Shown: positions 35,401-43,830 of the stretch, piece by piece
Layout of the letters: each line of letters starts with the position of its first letter
How positions within the stretch are numbered: position 1 is the stretch's first letter
IMG/VR virus record: IMGVR_UViG_3300044982_000010
Coordinates: 1 to 64,000 of that record
DNA: 64,000 nt
Origin: a virus
Reading direction: 5' to 3' (one strand)
Position numbers and translations under genes: made by a program
The notes under the pieces: model-generated
What the model was told of the DNA's origin: nothing
Seen by the model: only the letters and a program-made list of their open reading frames with translations
Database searches by the model: none

Positions 35401-38400
35401 CTGGCTCGCTCAGAGGCGTCGGTGCAGTTGGCGCAGTCGGCCAGACCGCGTTCGGCATGATGCTAAACTGAGAGAACGCGCCCGCGCCAAAGGGGTCGCC
35501 GCTTCCGCCTGCGGCGTAATAGGCGGAAGCCTGCTGCCCTTGCTGGCCCTCCAGCGTGACCGCTTGCTGTTGCTGATCGGCCCACGCCTGCTGATTGGGC
35601 GCAAGCTGACTCTCGGGCGTGCCTGACCAGCCGCCGCCAATATCTGGCCCAACATATTGAGGGCTGAAATAATATTGCTCTGCCGGGGTCCGTGACCCCT
35701 GATAGCCGACAGGGGTGTAAGGGACCGTGCCAGCGTCAGCGAACTTCAACGTCGGGCGCGCGGGTATCCCGCCTTTGGCAAGCTTCTGACGAGGAATAGG
35801 CCCGCCCTTGCGCGACAGGATCGTCCCACCTGCACCGGAAATCTGACCGGGGCTAGTCTGTTGCAACAGGTCGTTCGACCCTACGCTGTAGTTGGTGCCA
35901 CCTGCGTTCGACGTGTTAGCGAACCCGGCCCCGGTTTGCGCGTCCACGTTGGGGTCGTAGCTTTTCGCCTGCACCGCGTTCGGCACTCCCGGCGTGCCGG
36001 TCGTAGTCGTAGTGGTCGGATCAACAATCGTCGTCGCCGCAGGCATGTTGGTGATGTTCTGCACCGAAGGCGGATTGATGACCGGCGCAGGGGCGGGCGC
36101 AGGCGCGGGCGTTGGCGCGGCAGGAGCAGGCGCAAGAGGTTGCCACGTGCCAGCCAGCATCGCGTTATATTGCGACAATTGATCCGGGGTCATCTTTGAC
36201 CAATCAGTGGTCAAAGTCTGCCCACCCGGCCCGCCTTGCCCCGGCCCATAGGATGTATAGTAGGGTGCGCTTTGCCCAGTGAGATCGACCGGCGTCATAC
36301 CGGGTAGACCAGTCATATACTGATCCGCCGCTAACGTATTTCCCGATAAGCCGCTCGTAGGCGTTGCCGGGGCGGCTGGCGTATAGGATGGATATTGCGA
36401 AGATACCGGCGCAGTCCCACCGCCTTGCAGCTTGATCGTCGGACGCGAGGGTATCCCTCCTTTAGCGAACTTCTGGATCGGCCCGCCCTTGCGCGAGGCG
36501 GTGGCGATGTCACCCAGATCATCTGGACGAATGGGTGGCATCGGGGCAGGGACAGACTGCCCGCCGCGCGCTCCTTGGCCCTGAGTGAGGACGATGTTGC
36601 CGGATGGGTTCATCGTCGGGCCGGGATACGGCGTCGGCCCGCCACCGGGTGGCGATAGGATTTCTCCCTGTGCCGGTGACGAAGGCGCACTCGGTTGCAC
36701 CGGCTGCGGCGCACGCTGTGCCAATGGCGGGTTTGGCCCCCACAAGTGTGACAAATCCAACGCCGTCGTCAAAAGTGCGCCGCCTCGCACATTGGTTGGA
36801 TCGGCGTTGGGCCGGGCCACCGTGGTGAACATGCCGCCGCCCGGTTGGTTACTCGGCTGAATAACTGCGGGACCGGCAGGGGAGGATACTGGCTGAGCGG
36901 CAGGGGAAGGCTTATCGGCGTCAGTCGGCGCACCTACCGCAGTTTGACCCCGTACATTCTGTTGCGGTGGCATGTGGCTGTAGGTGAGCGGCAGGGTGGT
37001 GCGCCCCGGCCCTTCCGGCCCCATCTGTGAGGGAGGAACAGGCACGGACGACGGCGTAATCCCCACGTTGGGCGGCGCACCCGTACGCTGGGGCGGACCC
37101 ATAACCGGACGGTTTGGAATGGCCGAAGGCGTGATCCCCACATTGGGCGGCGCACCCGTTCTCTGGGGTGGGCCTTGCTGCGGGCCGGGTCCGTAGGGTG
37201 TCGTGCGCGGATCGAGGTTGGTGGTGGCGATGGCGTGCGGCGGGATCGCCGGTCCCGGTCGCTGGTGAACAGAAGTGGCAACGCCAGAGGACGGCTGGTC
37301 GGAAGGTGACAGGGGCCTCGTATTGTACACATTTTGATCGGGCGGCGCATAAGGACTTTCCGGTCCCTCCTGCGTCGTTGGCGGCGGCGGCAGTTCAGAC
37401 GGGCGGCGGATGGTGGTATCCGGTTCCGGCGCTTCGTGCGGGCCGGGAGGCGGCGGCTCATCCGCTTCTCTGAGACCGGGTGGCACATCAAACTGAGGTT
37501 GCGCCCGGTGCGCCTCCAAGTCCCTGCGCGCCTTCTCAGCCTGCTCGGGGGTCAGTGCGATGTCGGTGTCGCCCGCCACCTGATAAGAACCATCAGCCCG
37601 CGCCGTCGTAACCGGTTTAGAGGCAGACGACCCATCAGCTTGCGTATCCCCCGGCACTGCGCGACGAGCGCTGTAATTGGACAGCGGCACCCAGCGCTCG
37701 CCCACTTTGCCAACTTGAGCGCGTGGGATAACCCGACCCGACTGCATCGTGTAGCTGCCGGGCGTGCCTCTGGTATCCGTCTCGTTGCCAGCGATGATCT
37801 TGACTTCAGGACCATTCCGTCCCTGCCGAATTGGTCCCTCAGCAAAGCCGACATGAGAACCATCGTTGGCGACGATGACATCGCCTGCTTGAATGCCCTT
37901 CGACTCGACGGCGCTGCCCCACGTTCGGTAATCCCCGGCGACCGCCCCCGGACCCGTCTCAGTGCCGGGGCGCACCGTCGTTGGAATGGGCAGGCCGTTC
38001 TTATGCAGAGCAGCGCTGACGAAAGAGGCGCACCATGCGCTCTTGTGCGGATCGAGGTCTTGCCCGCCATTATGCAGAAAATCCATAACCTCCTGATGGT
38101 CAGGCACCTCGCCCTTACCCAACATCGACTTGGCGTCTTTAAGGGCGTTCTGGACTGCCGCCACCGCTTCCGGCTTCTTGTCGGCAAGCTCCGGGCTGTT
38201 CAACGGCGATTGCTGTTGTTGCTGGTTTTGCGCAGTCCGAATGGGCTGACTCAAATCCTGCGGCAGCGCCTTGTCATAGGCGACCGCACGAGCGATATGC
38301 TGTGCAAACGCCGGTATGCCGGGGCCACCCTCAGTCATGCCCTCAAAGTGATGCTCCCATGAATTGGCTGCACCCTCGACCGTGTTCTCTTTTTTGAGTT

Positions 38401-38965
38401 CTTCGATGGCTTGAGCATATTTAGGGTTGGTGTCGATCTCGCGCTGGAGGTTACCCCAGTTCGCCTCGTAGCTGCTCGTGTCGAGATTATTGGCTTTGGC
38501 GTAATTTTCAAAGTCAGTGCGACGTGGGCTACCTTCCGTATCGGTCCATTGCGCGTAACCCAGCCCAGAGTGCGGGCCGGAATGTCCCACCTCCTGCATC
38601 ACCTTGAAGTCGCCACTCTCATAACCCATAGTGCCGACCGCACCAACCGCCTGATCACGAGTCAGGTGATATTTCTGCGCCATGTCGCTGGCAAGCCGCT
38701 GCGCGGTGTCCATCCCACCACCGCCGCCTCCACCGCCACCGCCGCCCCCACCCAACGCGCCTCGGCCTTGAGCGATCTGGTTTTGAAGCTCAGCGTCTTT
38801 TTGTTGCTGCGCGGTTAACTTAGGGTGCGTAGCCGCCCAACCCCGGTCCTTATAGTACTGGGCGCGAGCTTGGTACAATTGCATCGTCATGCCAAGCCGC
38901 ATCATGGCGATGAGGCTATCGGAAAAACCCTTGGCGAACGATCCGTAGTGTTTGCCCATAGGCAT
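32426..38965 (-). CDS. Giant ejection protein with two murein hydrolase domains
   Basis: 2179 residues. After a short Gly-rich stretch, residues about 85-235 (MAQKYHLTRDQAVGAVGTMG, then WEHHFEG) resemble a phage tail lysozyme domain. Residues about 300-440 hold WCASFVSAALHKNG and GSHVGFAEG, the Cys and His of a CHAP/NlpC-type amidase or peptidase. The rest is Pro/Gln-rich linker with KGG motifs, an internal duplication near 35.2 and 35.9 kb, then a more folded C-terminus. Probably opens the cell wall during DNA entry. Palindrome copies at 33749, 35094 and 36851 are inside. Confidence 0.75.
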   Translation of the reverse strand: MPMGKHYGSFAKGFSDSLIAMMRLGMTMQLYQARAQYYKDRGWAATHPKLTAQQQKDAELQNQIAQGRGALGGGGGGGGGGGGGMDTAQRLASDMAQKYHLTRDQAVGAVGTMGYESGDFKVMQEVGHSGPHSGLGYAQWTDTEGSPRRTDFENYAKANNLDTSSYEANWGNLQREIDTNPKYAQAIEELKKENTVEGAANSWEHHFEGMTEGGPGIPAFAQHIARAVAYDKALPQDLSQPIRTAQNQQQQQSPLNSPELADKKPEAVAAVQNALKDAKSMLGKGEVPDHQEVMDFLHNGGQDLDPHKSAWCASFVSAALHKNGLPIPTTVRPGTETGPGAVAGDYRTWGSAVESKGIQAGDVIVANDGSHVGFAEGPIRQGRNGPEVKIIAGNETDTRGTPGSYTMQSGRVIPRAQVGKVGERWVPLSNYSARRAVPGDTQADGSSASKPVTTARADGSYQVAGDTDIALTPEQAEKARRDLEAHRAQPQFDVPPGLREADEPPPPGPHEAPEPDTTIRRPSELPPPPTTQEGPESPYAPPDQNVYNTRPLSPSDQPSSGVATSVHQRPGPAIPPHAIATTNLDPRTTPYGPGPQQGPPQRTGAPPNVGITPSAIPNRPVMGPPQRTGAPPNVGITPSSVPVPPSQMGPEGPGRTTLPLTYSHMPPQQNVRGQTAVGAPTDADKPSPAAQPVSSPAGPAVIQPSNQPGGGMFTTVARPNADPTNVRGGALLTTALDLSHLWGPNPPLAQRAPQPVQPSAPSSPAQGEILSPPGGGPTPYPGPTMNPSGNIVLTQGQGARGGQSVPAPMPPIRPDDLGDIATASRKGGPIQKFAKGGIPSRPTIKLQGGGTAPVSSQYPSYTPAAPATPTSGLSGNTLAADQYMTGLPGMTPVDLTGQSAPYYTSYGPGQGGPGGQTLTTDWSKMTPDQLSQYNAMLAGTWQPLAPAPAAPTPAPAPAPAPVINPPSVQNITNMPAATTIVDPTTTTTTGTPGVPNAVQAKSYDPNVDAQTGAGFANTSNAGGTNYSVGSNDLLQQTSPGQISGAGGTILSRKGGPIPRQKLAKGGIPARPTLKFADAGTVPYTPVGYQGSRTPAEQYYFSPQYVGPDIGGGWSGTPESQLAPNQQAWADQQQQAVTLEGQQGQQASAYYAAGGSGDPFGAGAFSQFSIMPNAVWPTAPTAPTPLSEPAPAPQSIVNQGQPIVDVATIDPTATTTTGAPGLPNAIQAKSYDPNVDAQTGAGFANTSSTGGTNYSVGSNDLLNQTSPGQISGTQNSNSTILSAKGGPLLKRVTKRFDMGGGVDQSGDVSPSALGMPPGLSGGGQQQIPPYYYNPATYAGAGAPVGKGVTQTSAPVYTAGAIPSLPMARGGVVAFDDGGGVDPGAGDMGTLQSMAFMDAQDEREDAGSAQSASPPTPTSDKDPGWYINPQDISAQSAQPAQPAQGAGQLHDNNPPPDQTMPQGKDDAGNPSRGLIGAITSGLHWLGEHLGLVSGAQAHPAIATNPDTQTNRQQFATNSPDGATYFTHQNAEELNDINDPNHELQTSYRNILGLEQGWKWAMARGDDATAGRLAASILHYSVFASQNLSDQASKALYNGDIHKAIDYANQASDAVPDGRLVHMTLNPDGKTVTVQGKNLNGQVLWQQQGAAVQILERATSLGRLGKLQWNALESQAAKYDHTFAEAQTNRRANAIAQGKEDADKAAQAQANEQITAMGPTYDDQTAPPTAPANAPPVLTPVSKPALPGPGAAPASPETAATAPAPSPGRSPDTTTAQTAAPPPTSDSSIAAAAPVPGAGRHGIPAAPTTPSTADIPAAGSQDVDFEHSVAYQQVPIQANMNPDGSAKYFTADMRPIVGGRVLRSPPPIDQVTFKSYAPQVQAAYREREQQYQAAVQQNQKLMQDDIDARRRDIASDITSRRDLTKQTRADAAADKRTQDQIAAAAKIEENKRTDVGTTRTYEEQAPLTPTQRGETYKDTTPMAVTASLPRYAVYKSDGSLDEHASAQALGKAYDLPPTPGAAATGGLQRATTVVNIASDAVTWNTHMALGDVHDLVDGLARGVYTIDGRPTPVTRHGQELDQFVVHQQQGDPGVRLFLPRQDGYKIASIKQEFANAQPKPTPNAPAAPAAAPPRALPGPTGPDFWSGGRPAAGPGPSLKLPERVPVEQMPPEQRQLYPELNQ
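35163..36030 (-). repeat. Internal ~180-base duplication in the ejection gene
   Basis: Two similar copies, about 35163-35345 and 35848-36030, each encode a block including KSYDPNVDAQTGAGFANTS, GTNYSVGSNDLL and TSPGQISG. They differ at many third positions, so the duplication is not recent. Confidence 0.75.
37064..37165 (-). repeat. Tandem repeat in the ejection gene
   Basis: Two adjacent similar units encode RTGAPPNVGITPS with GPPQ before each. Part of the Pro-rich linker. Confidence 0.6.
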
Positions 38966-38983
38966 CGAAGTTACTCGCGTGAG

Positions 38984-40288
38984 TTAAGCGGGCATGCTGG
39001 GGATCGCGCCCCGCGTCGTACCCATGTGCGGCGGACGGGAGACGAACGCGGGCTGCTGGGGTATCGCCTGTGTCGGCTCGCCGCCGATGTCGTCGCGCTG
39101 AGTAAACTGTTGCTGACTCCTGCGCGCCATATCGATCTGCTTGGCAAAGTATTCATGACCCTTCCACGTCGCCACGTCCTTGGGAATGACGAACTCGTTG
39201 GCGGTGAGCAACGCAGGCACGTCGTCGGTCACCTGTCCGTTAGATGGGCTGGCATGGGCTGGCACCCCACCGCCCGGCGTAGCATCGCTGGGAAGCGCAC
39301 CGGGCGGGTATTGCGCAGGCGGCATAGGTGAGGGTGGTATGCCGGTCGCACCCCCTCCTTGCGTGGGCGTGAGTTGCGGATCGGTCGGCCCGCCATCGTC
39401 AAATTTATAAATCGACCCACCCTTAGCGGCCCGTAAAAATCCTCCGGGCATCGCCCCTAACCCAACCAAGCTTCCTAGCGCACTGCCAAACCCAGCCATC
39501 TCGGTCGCGCCCGCTTGCGCGAACTCGGCTTGAGATTGATTGTAGCCGTTGACTGCACCGACGTAGGAGTTCATCGCCCCGGTGCCAGCGTTGAACCACG
39601 CTGTCGGGTTGGTCATCGCAGTCGAACCGGTGGACAGATTGCTCTGCGATGTGCCTGCCGCCCCGGACGCCAATCCTCCTGCCGTGCCTGCCGCCCCCGT
39701 GCCTGCTTGAGTCAATCCTTCAGTGGCGTTGACCAGCCCGCGCCCAGTGTTGATCGCCTGTCCTTCCAACCCCATCTGCTGCATGCGCAAGGTCTGCGCC
39801 GCCGTGGTGCCAGCGGCGGCTTCCGCCGCGCCCAGCATCGGTTGAGTGGAAGCAAACAAGCTCGCGTATTTTGGCGACCCTACGTTGACACCATAGCCCC
39901 TAAGCGTCTCGGCGGCGGTGTTGACCCCCGCCATGCCCTGCTCAGCCACGTCGCCCATCGCCTGCCCACGCGCCTCGGCAATGGCGCTGGGCGAGGCCCA
40001 AGTCTCGGCTTGGCCCGCGAACTGCTGCTCAAGCGGCGCATAAGTCTGCTGGTACTCCTGCCACTGCGCCGCGCTCTCAGCCTGTGATTGCGCGAGCGAC
40101 TGCGCTTCCTGATTGGAAAGGTCGATCTGCGCCTGCTCAGACTGATCGACCAGCGGCTGTTCTTGGTTCCAGACGCTCTGCGTCCATTGCAACTGCTGCT
40201 CACCAAGCGCGTAAGCTTGCTGCGCAGCTTGAGCAGACGCCATCGCTTCCATCATGCCGGATTGATCTGCGCTGCCCTTATCACCCAT
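38984..40288 (-). CDS. Internal virion protein, coiled coil plus KGG tail
   Basis: 434 residues. The N-terminal 130 are Gln/Glu/Ala-rich helix; the middle is Gly/Ala-rich with hydrophobic stretches that could insert in a membrane; then AAKGGSIYKFDDGG and a Pro/Gly region; the end contains ALLTANEFVIPKDVATWKG. Next to the two giant genes, this fits a podovirus internal core or ejection protein. Start after palindrome copy 40296. Confidence 0.65.
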   Translation of the reverse strand: MGDKGSADQSGMMEAMASAQAAQQAYALGEQQLQWTQSVWNQEQPLVDQSEQAQIDLSNQEAQSLAQSQAESAAQWQEYQQTYAPLEQQFAGQAETWASPSAIAEARGQAMGDVAEQGMAGVNTAAETLRGYGVNVGSPKYASLFASTQPMLGAAEAAAGTTAAQTLRMQQMGLEGQAINTGRGLVNATEGLTQAGTGAAGTAGGLASGAAGTSQSNLSTGSTAMTNPTAWFNAGTGAMNSYVGAVNGYNQSQAEFAQAGATEMAGFGSALGSLVGLGAMPGGFLRAAKGGSIYKFDDGGPTDPQLTPTQGGGATGIPPSPMPPAQYPPGALPSDATPGGGVPAHASPSNGQVTDDVPALLTANEFVIPKDVATWKGHEYFAKQIDMARRSQQQFTQRDDIGGEPTQAIPQQPAFVSRPPHMGTTRGAIPSMPA

Positions 40289-40313
40289 TTGTGTTACTCA
40301 CTTGAGTAAGGCT

Positions 40314-40817
40314 CTACTGCATCATGCCGACTGTAGACATGCCCGCCAACGGCAGGTTAATATCGTTGGTTCGTTCCGGTGGCGCGTACTCGATATAGGG
40401 CATCTGCATGTCGAGCCATTTGCACTCTTCCCGGCGCATGCTCATGATGTACATGCCGTTCATGGGGCCATTGTACACGTCTTCCAGCAAATATTCATCC
40501 TTGAAACCCAGCTTGAGGTTGGCGTTGCGCGCTCGCACGTTGCTCTCTGGCACCAACCCTATGAGTTTTTTCACCTTGAGTTGGTTAAACGGATAGTCGA
40601 ACGCCAGATAGATCATCTCCCGGTTCACCCAGTGCGGGTCGAACCCAGCCATGTGGATCGCCACCGAGCCGCCCCGATACTCGGTGAACAGCACACCCCC
40701 CAGCAAGCGATCCGTCTCGTTGTAGCGCGCGATGCAATGGTGCAGCGTCGGCACGAACTGAATGTGCGCGGCGCGGGCAATCGCCTTGATCGCGTGAACG
40801 TCATCGATCCGCATCAT
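40314..40817 (-). CDS. GNAT-family acetyltransferase
   Basis: 167 residues. RLLGGVLFTEYRGGSVAIHM, LAFDYPFNQLKVKKLIGLV and NVRARNANLKLGF reproduce the beta-strand and acetyl-CoA-binding order of GNAT enzymes. It lies in the structural operon and starts at an ATGATG overlap. Substrate unknown; could modify a virion or host protein. Confidence 0.75.
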   Translation of the reverse strand: MMRIDDVHAIKAIARAAHIQFVPTLHHCIARYNETDRLLGGVLFTEYRGGSVAIHMAGFDPHWVNREMIYLAFDYPFNQLKVKKLIGLVPESNVRARNANLKLGFKDEYLLEDVYNGPMNGMYIMSMRREECKWLDMQMPYIEYAPPERTNDINLPLAGMSTVGMMQ

Positions 40818-41146
40818 GGGAGCCTCACCGACCTGACGATGGGCGGCAGGGGAAAGGTTCGCCTCACGCGAGGAGCCTTCCCCAGCGCGGCGCTGGCGGC
40901 GGCGGGCGTAGCCGCCGCACCCACTGCGCTCTTGCTGGCGGCGATCTGATTGGCGACGAACGAAGTCAGCCCCGCGTTAGTGACGAAGATTTGCGCCGCC
41001 GACGAAGGTGTGTAGTTCGTGTTCGGCTCCTGCGCGTTCATGATGATCATGGTCATCGACTGACGCACGGCGTCGAGAGTCGCCCGGATCGAGTCCATAT
41101 CATTACCGGGCGACGGAATGCTTGGATAGATGCTCTTGCCTGCCAT
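40814..41146 (-). CDS. Small structural-region protein
   Basis: 110 residues, Ala/Ser-rich, no domain recognised. Starts at a TAATG overlap with the nozzle-like gene and ends overlapping the acetyltransferase start. Confidence 0.6.
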   Translation of the reverse strand: MAGKSIYPSIPSPGNDMDSIRATLDAVRQSMTMIIMNAQEPNTNYTPSSAAQIFVTNAGLTSFVANQIAASKSAVGAAATPAAASAALGKAPRVRRTFPLPPIVRSVRLP

Positions 41147-43446
41147 TACGCCGCCTTAAGCTCTTTAACTGAAGAAGCAACTTTGAAGAACCGCATCGCA
41201 ATCTGACCCTCGAATTGAAACTCCCATAGCTCGGCTTTGAGGCCATTGGTGATCAACAGCACCTCACCCGACTTCTGGATTTCCCGGACCACAATCTCAT
41301 TGCCGTCCGCGTACACCCGGCAGATCAGATACTGAGTCGTCGGGTCGAAAACTTGCGCCTGATCGGTATTCCGCGCGCCCAACGTAATCTGCACCTCGGG
41401 CGGCACGTCGAACAAGGTCATGAACGCCTTAAACTGCTGCGGCGCGGTGAAGCGGAACTTCTTGGTCTTCCACTGCCAGCTTCTCAGCGTCGTCGCGCCG
41501 GGGTTGCCTTGCGGCGGGTTCCACTGCATCACCGCCCCACCCCCCTCCAAGACAAAAAGCTGCCCAGATAACTCATCTGAGTAACAATTGACGACCTCAG
41601 TGCTAGAAGGGGTCGGGCGCAAATAGGTAAACGGCACGTTCGGCACCGAGCTATCGATGACAAAACCCAGATACCCCAACCCGTCGTCGCTGGGAATGGG
41701 CGCACTCTTGATGAACCCGGCGTAGCTCGATCCATACTTGCCCGCCGCCCACTGGGGAGGGAGAAGCGAATAATGGAACTCTTTCTCGTAAATCTGAAGG
41801 GTGATGTTCTGAGTGCCGCCCGTGTTCAAAAGCTGGATGCCGTTGGGCGAAGCATAATACGCGCCCTCGCCCGCCGCCACGATGGACCCACGCGAGATGC
41901 ATGGTTCGTTGGCGGTGATCTTACCGATGGTCATGGTGTCAGGAGTGACGCCGGTCGCAATAAACGGCGAACCCTCGGTCATCACGTTGAGCGAGGTGCC
42001 GTTGGCGGTCAGCCCGACGATGGGATAGTCCACCGTCAGCGCGTACTGAGGTGGCCATGCGTGAGGGAGGTAAGCTGCTGAAAACCACACCTCGCGCTTA
42101 TCAGTGCCGGTAAACCCGGCTGCGATGCCGTTGGCCATCATCACCACGCCCTGCAAACCCGCTGGGGGAGGGGCATAGCCAATTGTATCGAGGACGAGAT
42201 TGGCGGTGATACTGGCGTCCGACGCGCTATCGGTGATCGTCACCGTGCCAGCCGGATTGATCGGCACCTCGGTGACTTGGTAATAAGTGGCGTTACCCGA
42301 AGAGTCGGTGACGGTCCTATATAACCTATAGTGACCGGGGTTCATCGCCCGTCCGGTATTGTAGCCCGGTGGAGGGGCCGGAATAACGATGACCCACGTC
42401 CCGTTGCCGTCACCCGACGCCACGGTCGCCGGGGAGGGTTGCCCTTCCTCGGAAAAGTCGTTGACGTAAGTGTAGACGTAAGCGCGCGTCTCTGGCAACG
42501 AAGTGAGAAACTGGATGGTGTCGCCAGCCTGCACGCCAGCGCCAACCACGGCGTTGCTGATCGTCACCTGCCCGGCAGGGTTGTTGATCGTCTCGACCGT
42601 GCAGCCGGATACAAGCTGGTTGCTGTTGTCGAACTGGAAAGTGTCGCCAGCATTCACCGGGTCAAGCAGATTGACGCTGATCACCACTTGGGTGGCGTTG
42701 ACGGCGGAAACCACCGTACCGGGAAAGACCGCTGCCGGGTTGGACGTGCATATGCAGGTCATGCCGGGGGCGATATTGTTCGGCGCAGTGCCGGTGCTGG
42801 AGAAGTTCAGCGTCGTCGTGCCAACGGCGCTTGGCAAGGTCGTCGCAGCGGTCAGCCGGTGGTCCGTTAGATCAACGACGTTCATGCCAACAGTGACGGA
42901 GCCAAGCGTGTTAGCGGTGAACTGCAACACTTCGCTACCCACGGCGGAAGCGCCAGTGGTCGTCATGACAATCGAAGATGACGGCGGGGTGACGGTGGGC
43001 GGCGTGCCGGGCGCGGGAATGCCCAAGATGTAGCCCGGCAGGGGAGGATCGGCCTGCATGTTCGCCAGCGTGTTGTACATTGGTGGCGGCACGGCGGCAG
43101 GCCACGCCGGGTTATCGCCTGTGCTAGTGTATTGGTCGCTGGGGAAGAAGTAATATCGGTTGTAGGTATCGCCCACCGTAGGGTTGCGGATGGTGGTCAT
43201 GTAGGGGTCGGGGAACTCCAGCCACAGTGACCCAGCGCTGGAGAAGTCGGGCGGGTTGGCGGTGTTGGTGGGTATCCGGTAGACTTGCTCGGTGTCGGTA
43301 TACTGAGCATTGAACACCGGCTGGGCGGCGCGGAAGCCGCGCACCTGTCCACGATACAGCCAACAGTTATTCGCCAACTGCCCGTTGTTGTCGGGCAGAA
43401 GGACCGGATCGCGCAGCGGCAGCATGCCGCTGAAATCTGCCACCAT
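41146..43446 (-). CDS. Tail tube or nozzle-like structural protein
   Basis: 766 residues from ATG 43446; a TTG at 43458 is an alternative start. Beta-rich throughout, starting MVADFSGMLPLRDPVLLPDNNGQ. The location after fibre and tube genes and the length fit a podovirus tail tubular protein B (nozzle); sequence recognition is limited. Central Ig-like segments (about 150-380) are Thr/Val-rich. Palindrome copy 41571 is read as Y-S-D-E-L. Confidence 0.6.
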   Translation of the reverse strand: MVADFSGMLPLRDPVLLPDNNGQLANNCWLYRGQVRGFRAAQPVFNAQYTDTEQVYRIPTNTANPPDFSSAGSLWLEFPDPYMTTIRNPTVGDTYNRYYFFPSDQYTSTGDNPAWPAAVPPPMYNTLANMQADPPLPGYILGIPAPGTPPTVTPPSSSIVMTTTGASAVGSEVLQFTANTLGSVTVGMNVVDLTDHRLTAATTLPSAVGTTTLNFSSTGTAPNNIAPGMTCICTSNPAAVFPGTVVSAVNATQVVISVNLLDPVNAGDTFQFDNSNQLVSGCTVETINNPAGQVTISNAVVGAGVQAGDTIQFLTSLPETRAYVYTYVNDFSEEGQPSPATVASGDGNGTWVIVIPAPPPGYNTGRAMNPGHYRLYRTVTDSSGNATYYQVTEVPINPAGTVTITDSASDASITANLVLDTIGYAPPPAGLQGVVMMANGIAAGFTGTDKREVWFSAAYLPHAWPPQYALTVDYPIVGLTANGTSLNVMTEGSPFIATGVTPDTMTIGKITANEPCISRGSIVAAGEGAYYASPNGIQLLNTGGTQNITLQIYEKEFHYSLLPPQWAAGKYGSSYAGFIKSAPIPSDDGLGYLGFVIDSSVPNVPFTYLRPTPSSTEVVNCYSDELSGQLFVLEGGGAVMQWNPPQGNPGATTLRSWQWKTKKFRFTAPQQFKAFMTLFDVPPEVQITLGARNTDQAQVFDPTTQYLICRVYADGNEIVVREIQKSGEVLLITNGLKAELWEFQFEGQIAMRFFKVASSVKELKAA

Positions 43447-43463
43447 CACCGTGGGCAAAGCGC

Positions 43464-43829
43464 TTACTCTTCTTTACTCTCTTGAGTAACTCTCGGGCGA
43501 TTAAGCTTGTCAATCAGCTTCTTCCCATAGTCATGCTCGGCTTGGGTGCGCTTGGCGTACACCGCCAGCGCCTCCTTGCCCGCCTGCATCTCGGCTTCAG
43601 TCGCCTCGTTCACCCTCTCTTCGTCAACGTTGGGAGGCGGGGCCATATTGGGCGCGGGCGGGATGCCGTGGATGTTCATCCGCATCAAAGGCGGCTGCTC
43701 AGGCGGCACGGTCGCCGCCGCGACATGCGCGCCAGTCAGGGGAGCGCTGGGCGGCGCGACGGGCTTTGGAGGAGACGGTGCAACGTGGGTTGCGCCATGC
43801 AGCGGGTTGGGCCTCGGAGGTTGCGCCAT
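43464..43829 (-). CDS. Small Pro/Ala-rich protein
   Basis: 121 residues, disordered N-terminus rich in Pro, then a helical end (EEVNEATEAEMQAGKEALAV in composition). AAAGGA ribosome site upstream. The C-terminus is palindrome copy 43476 read as VTQESKEE. Unknown. Confidence 0.6.
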   Translation of the reverse strand: MAQPPRPNPLHGATHVAPSPPKPVAPPSAPLTGAHVAAATVPPEQPPLMRMNIHGIPPAPNMAPPPNVDEERVNEATEAEMQAGKEALAVYAKRTQAEHDYGKKLIDKLNRPRVTQESKEE

Positions 43830-43830
43830 G

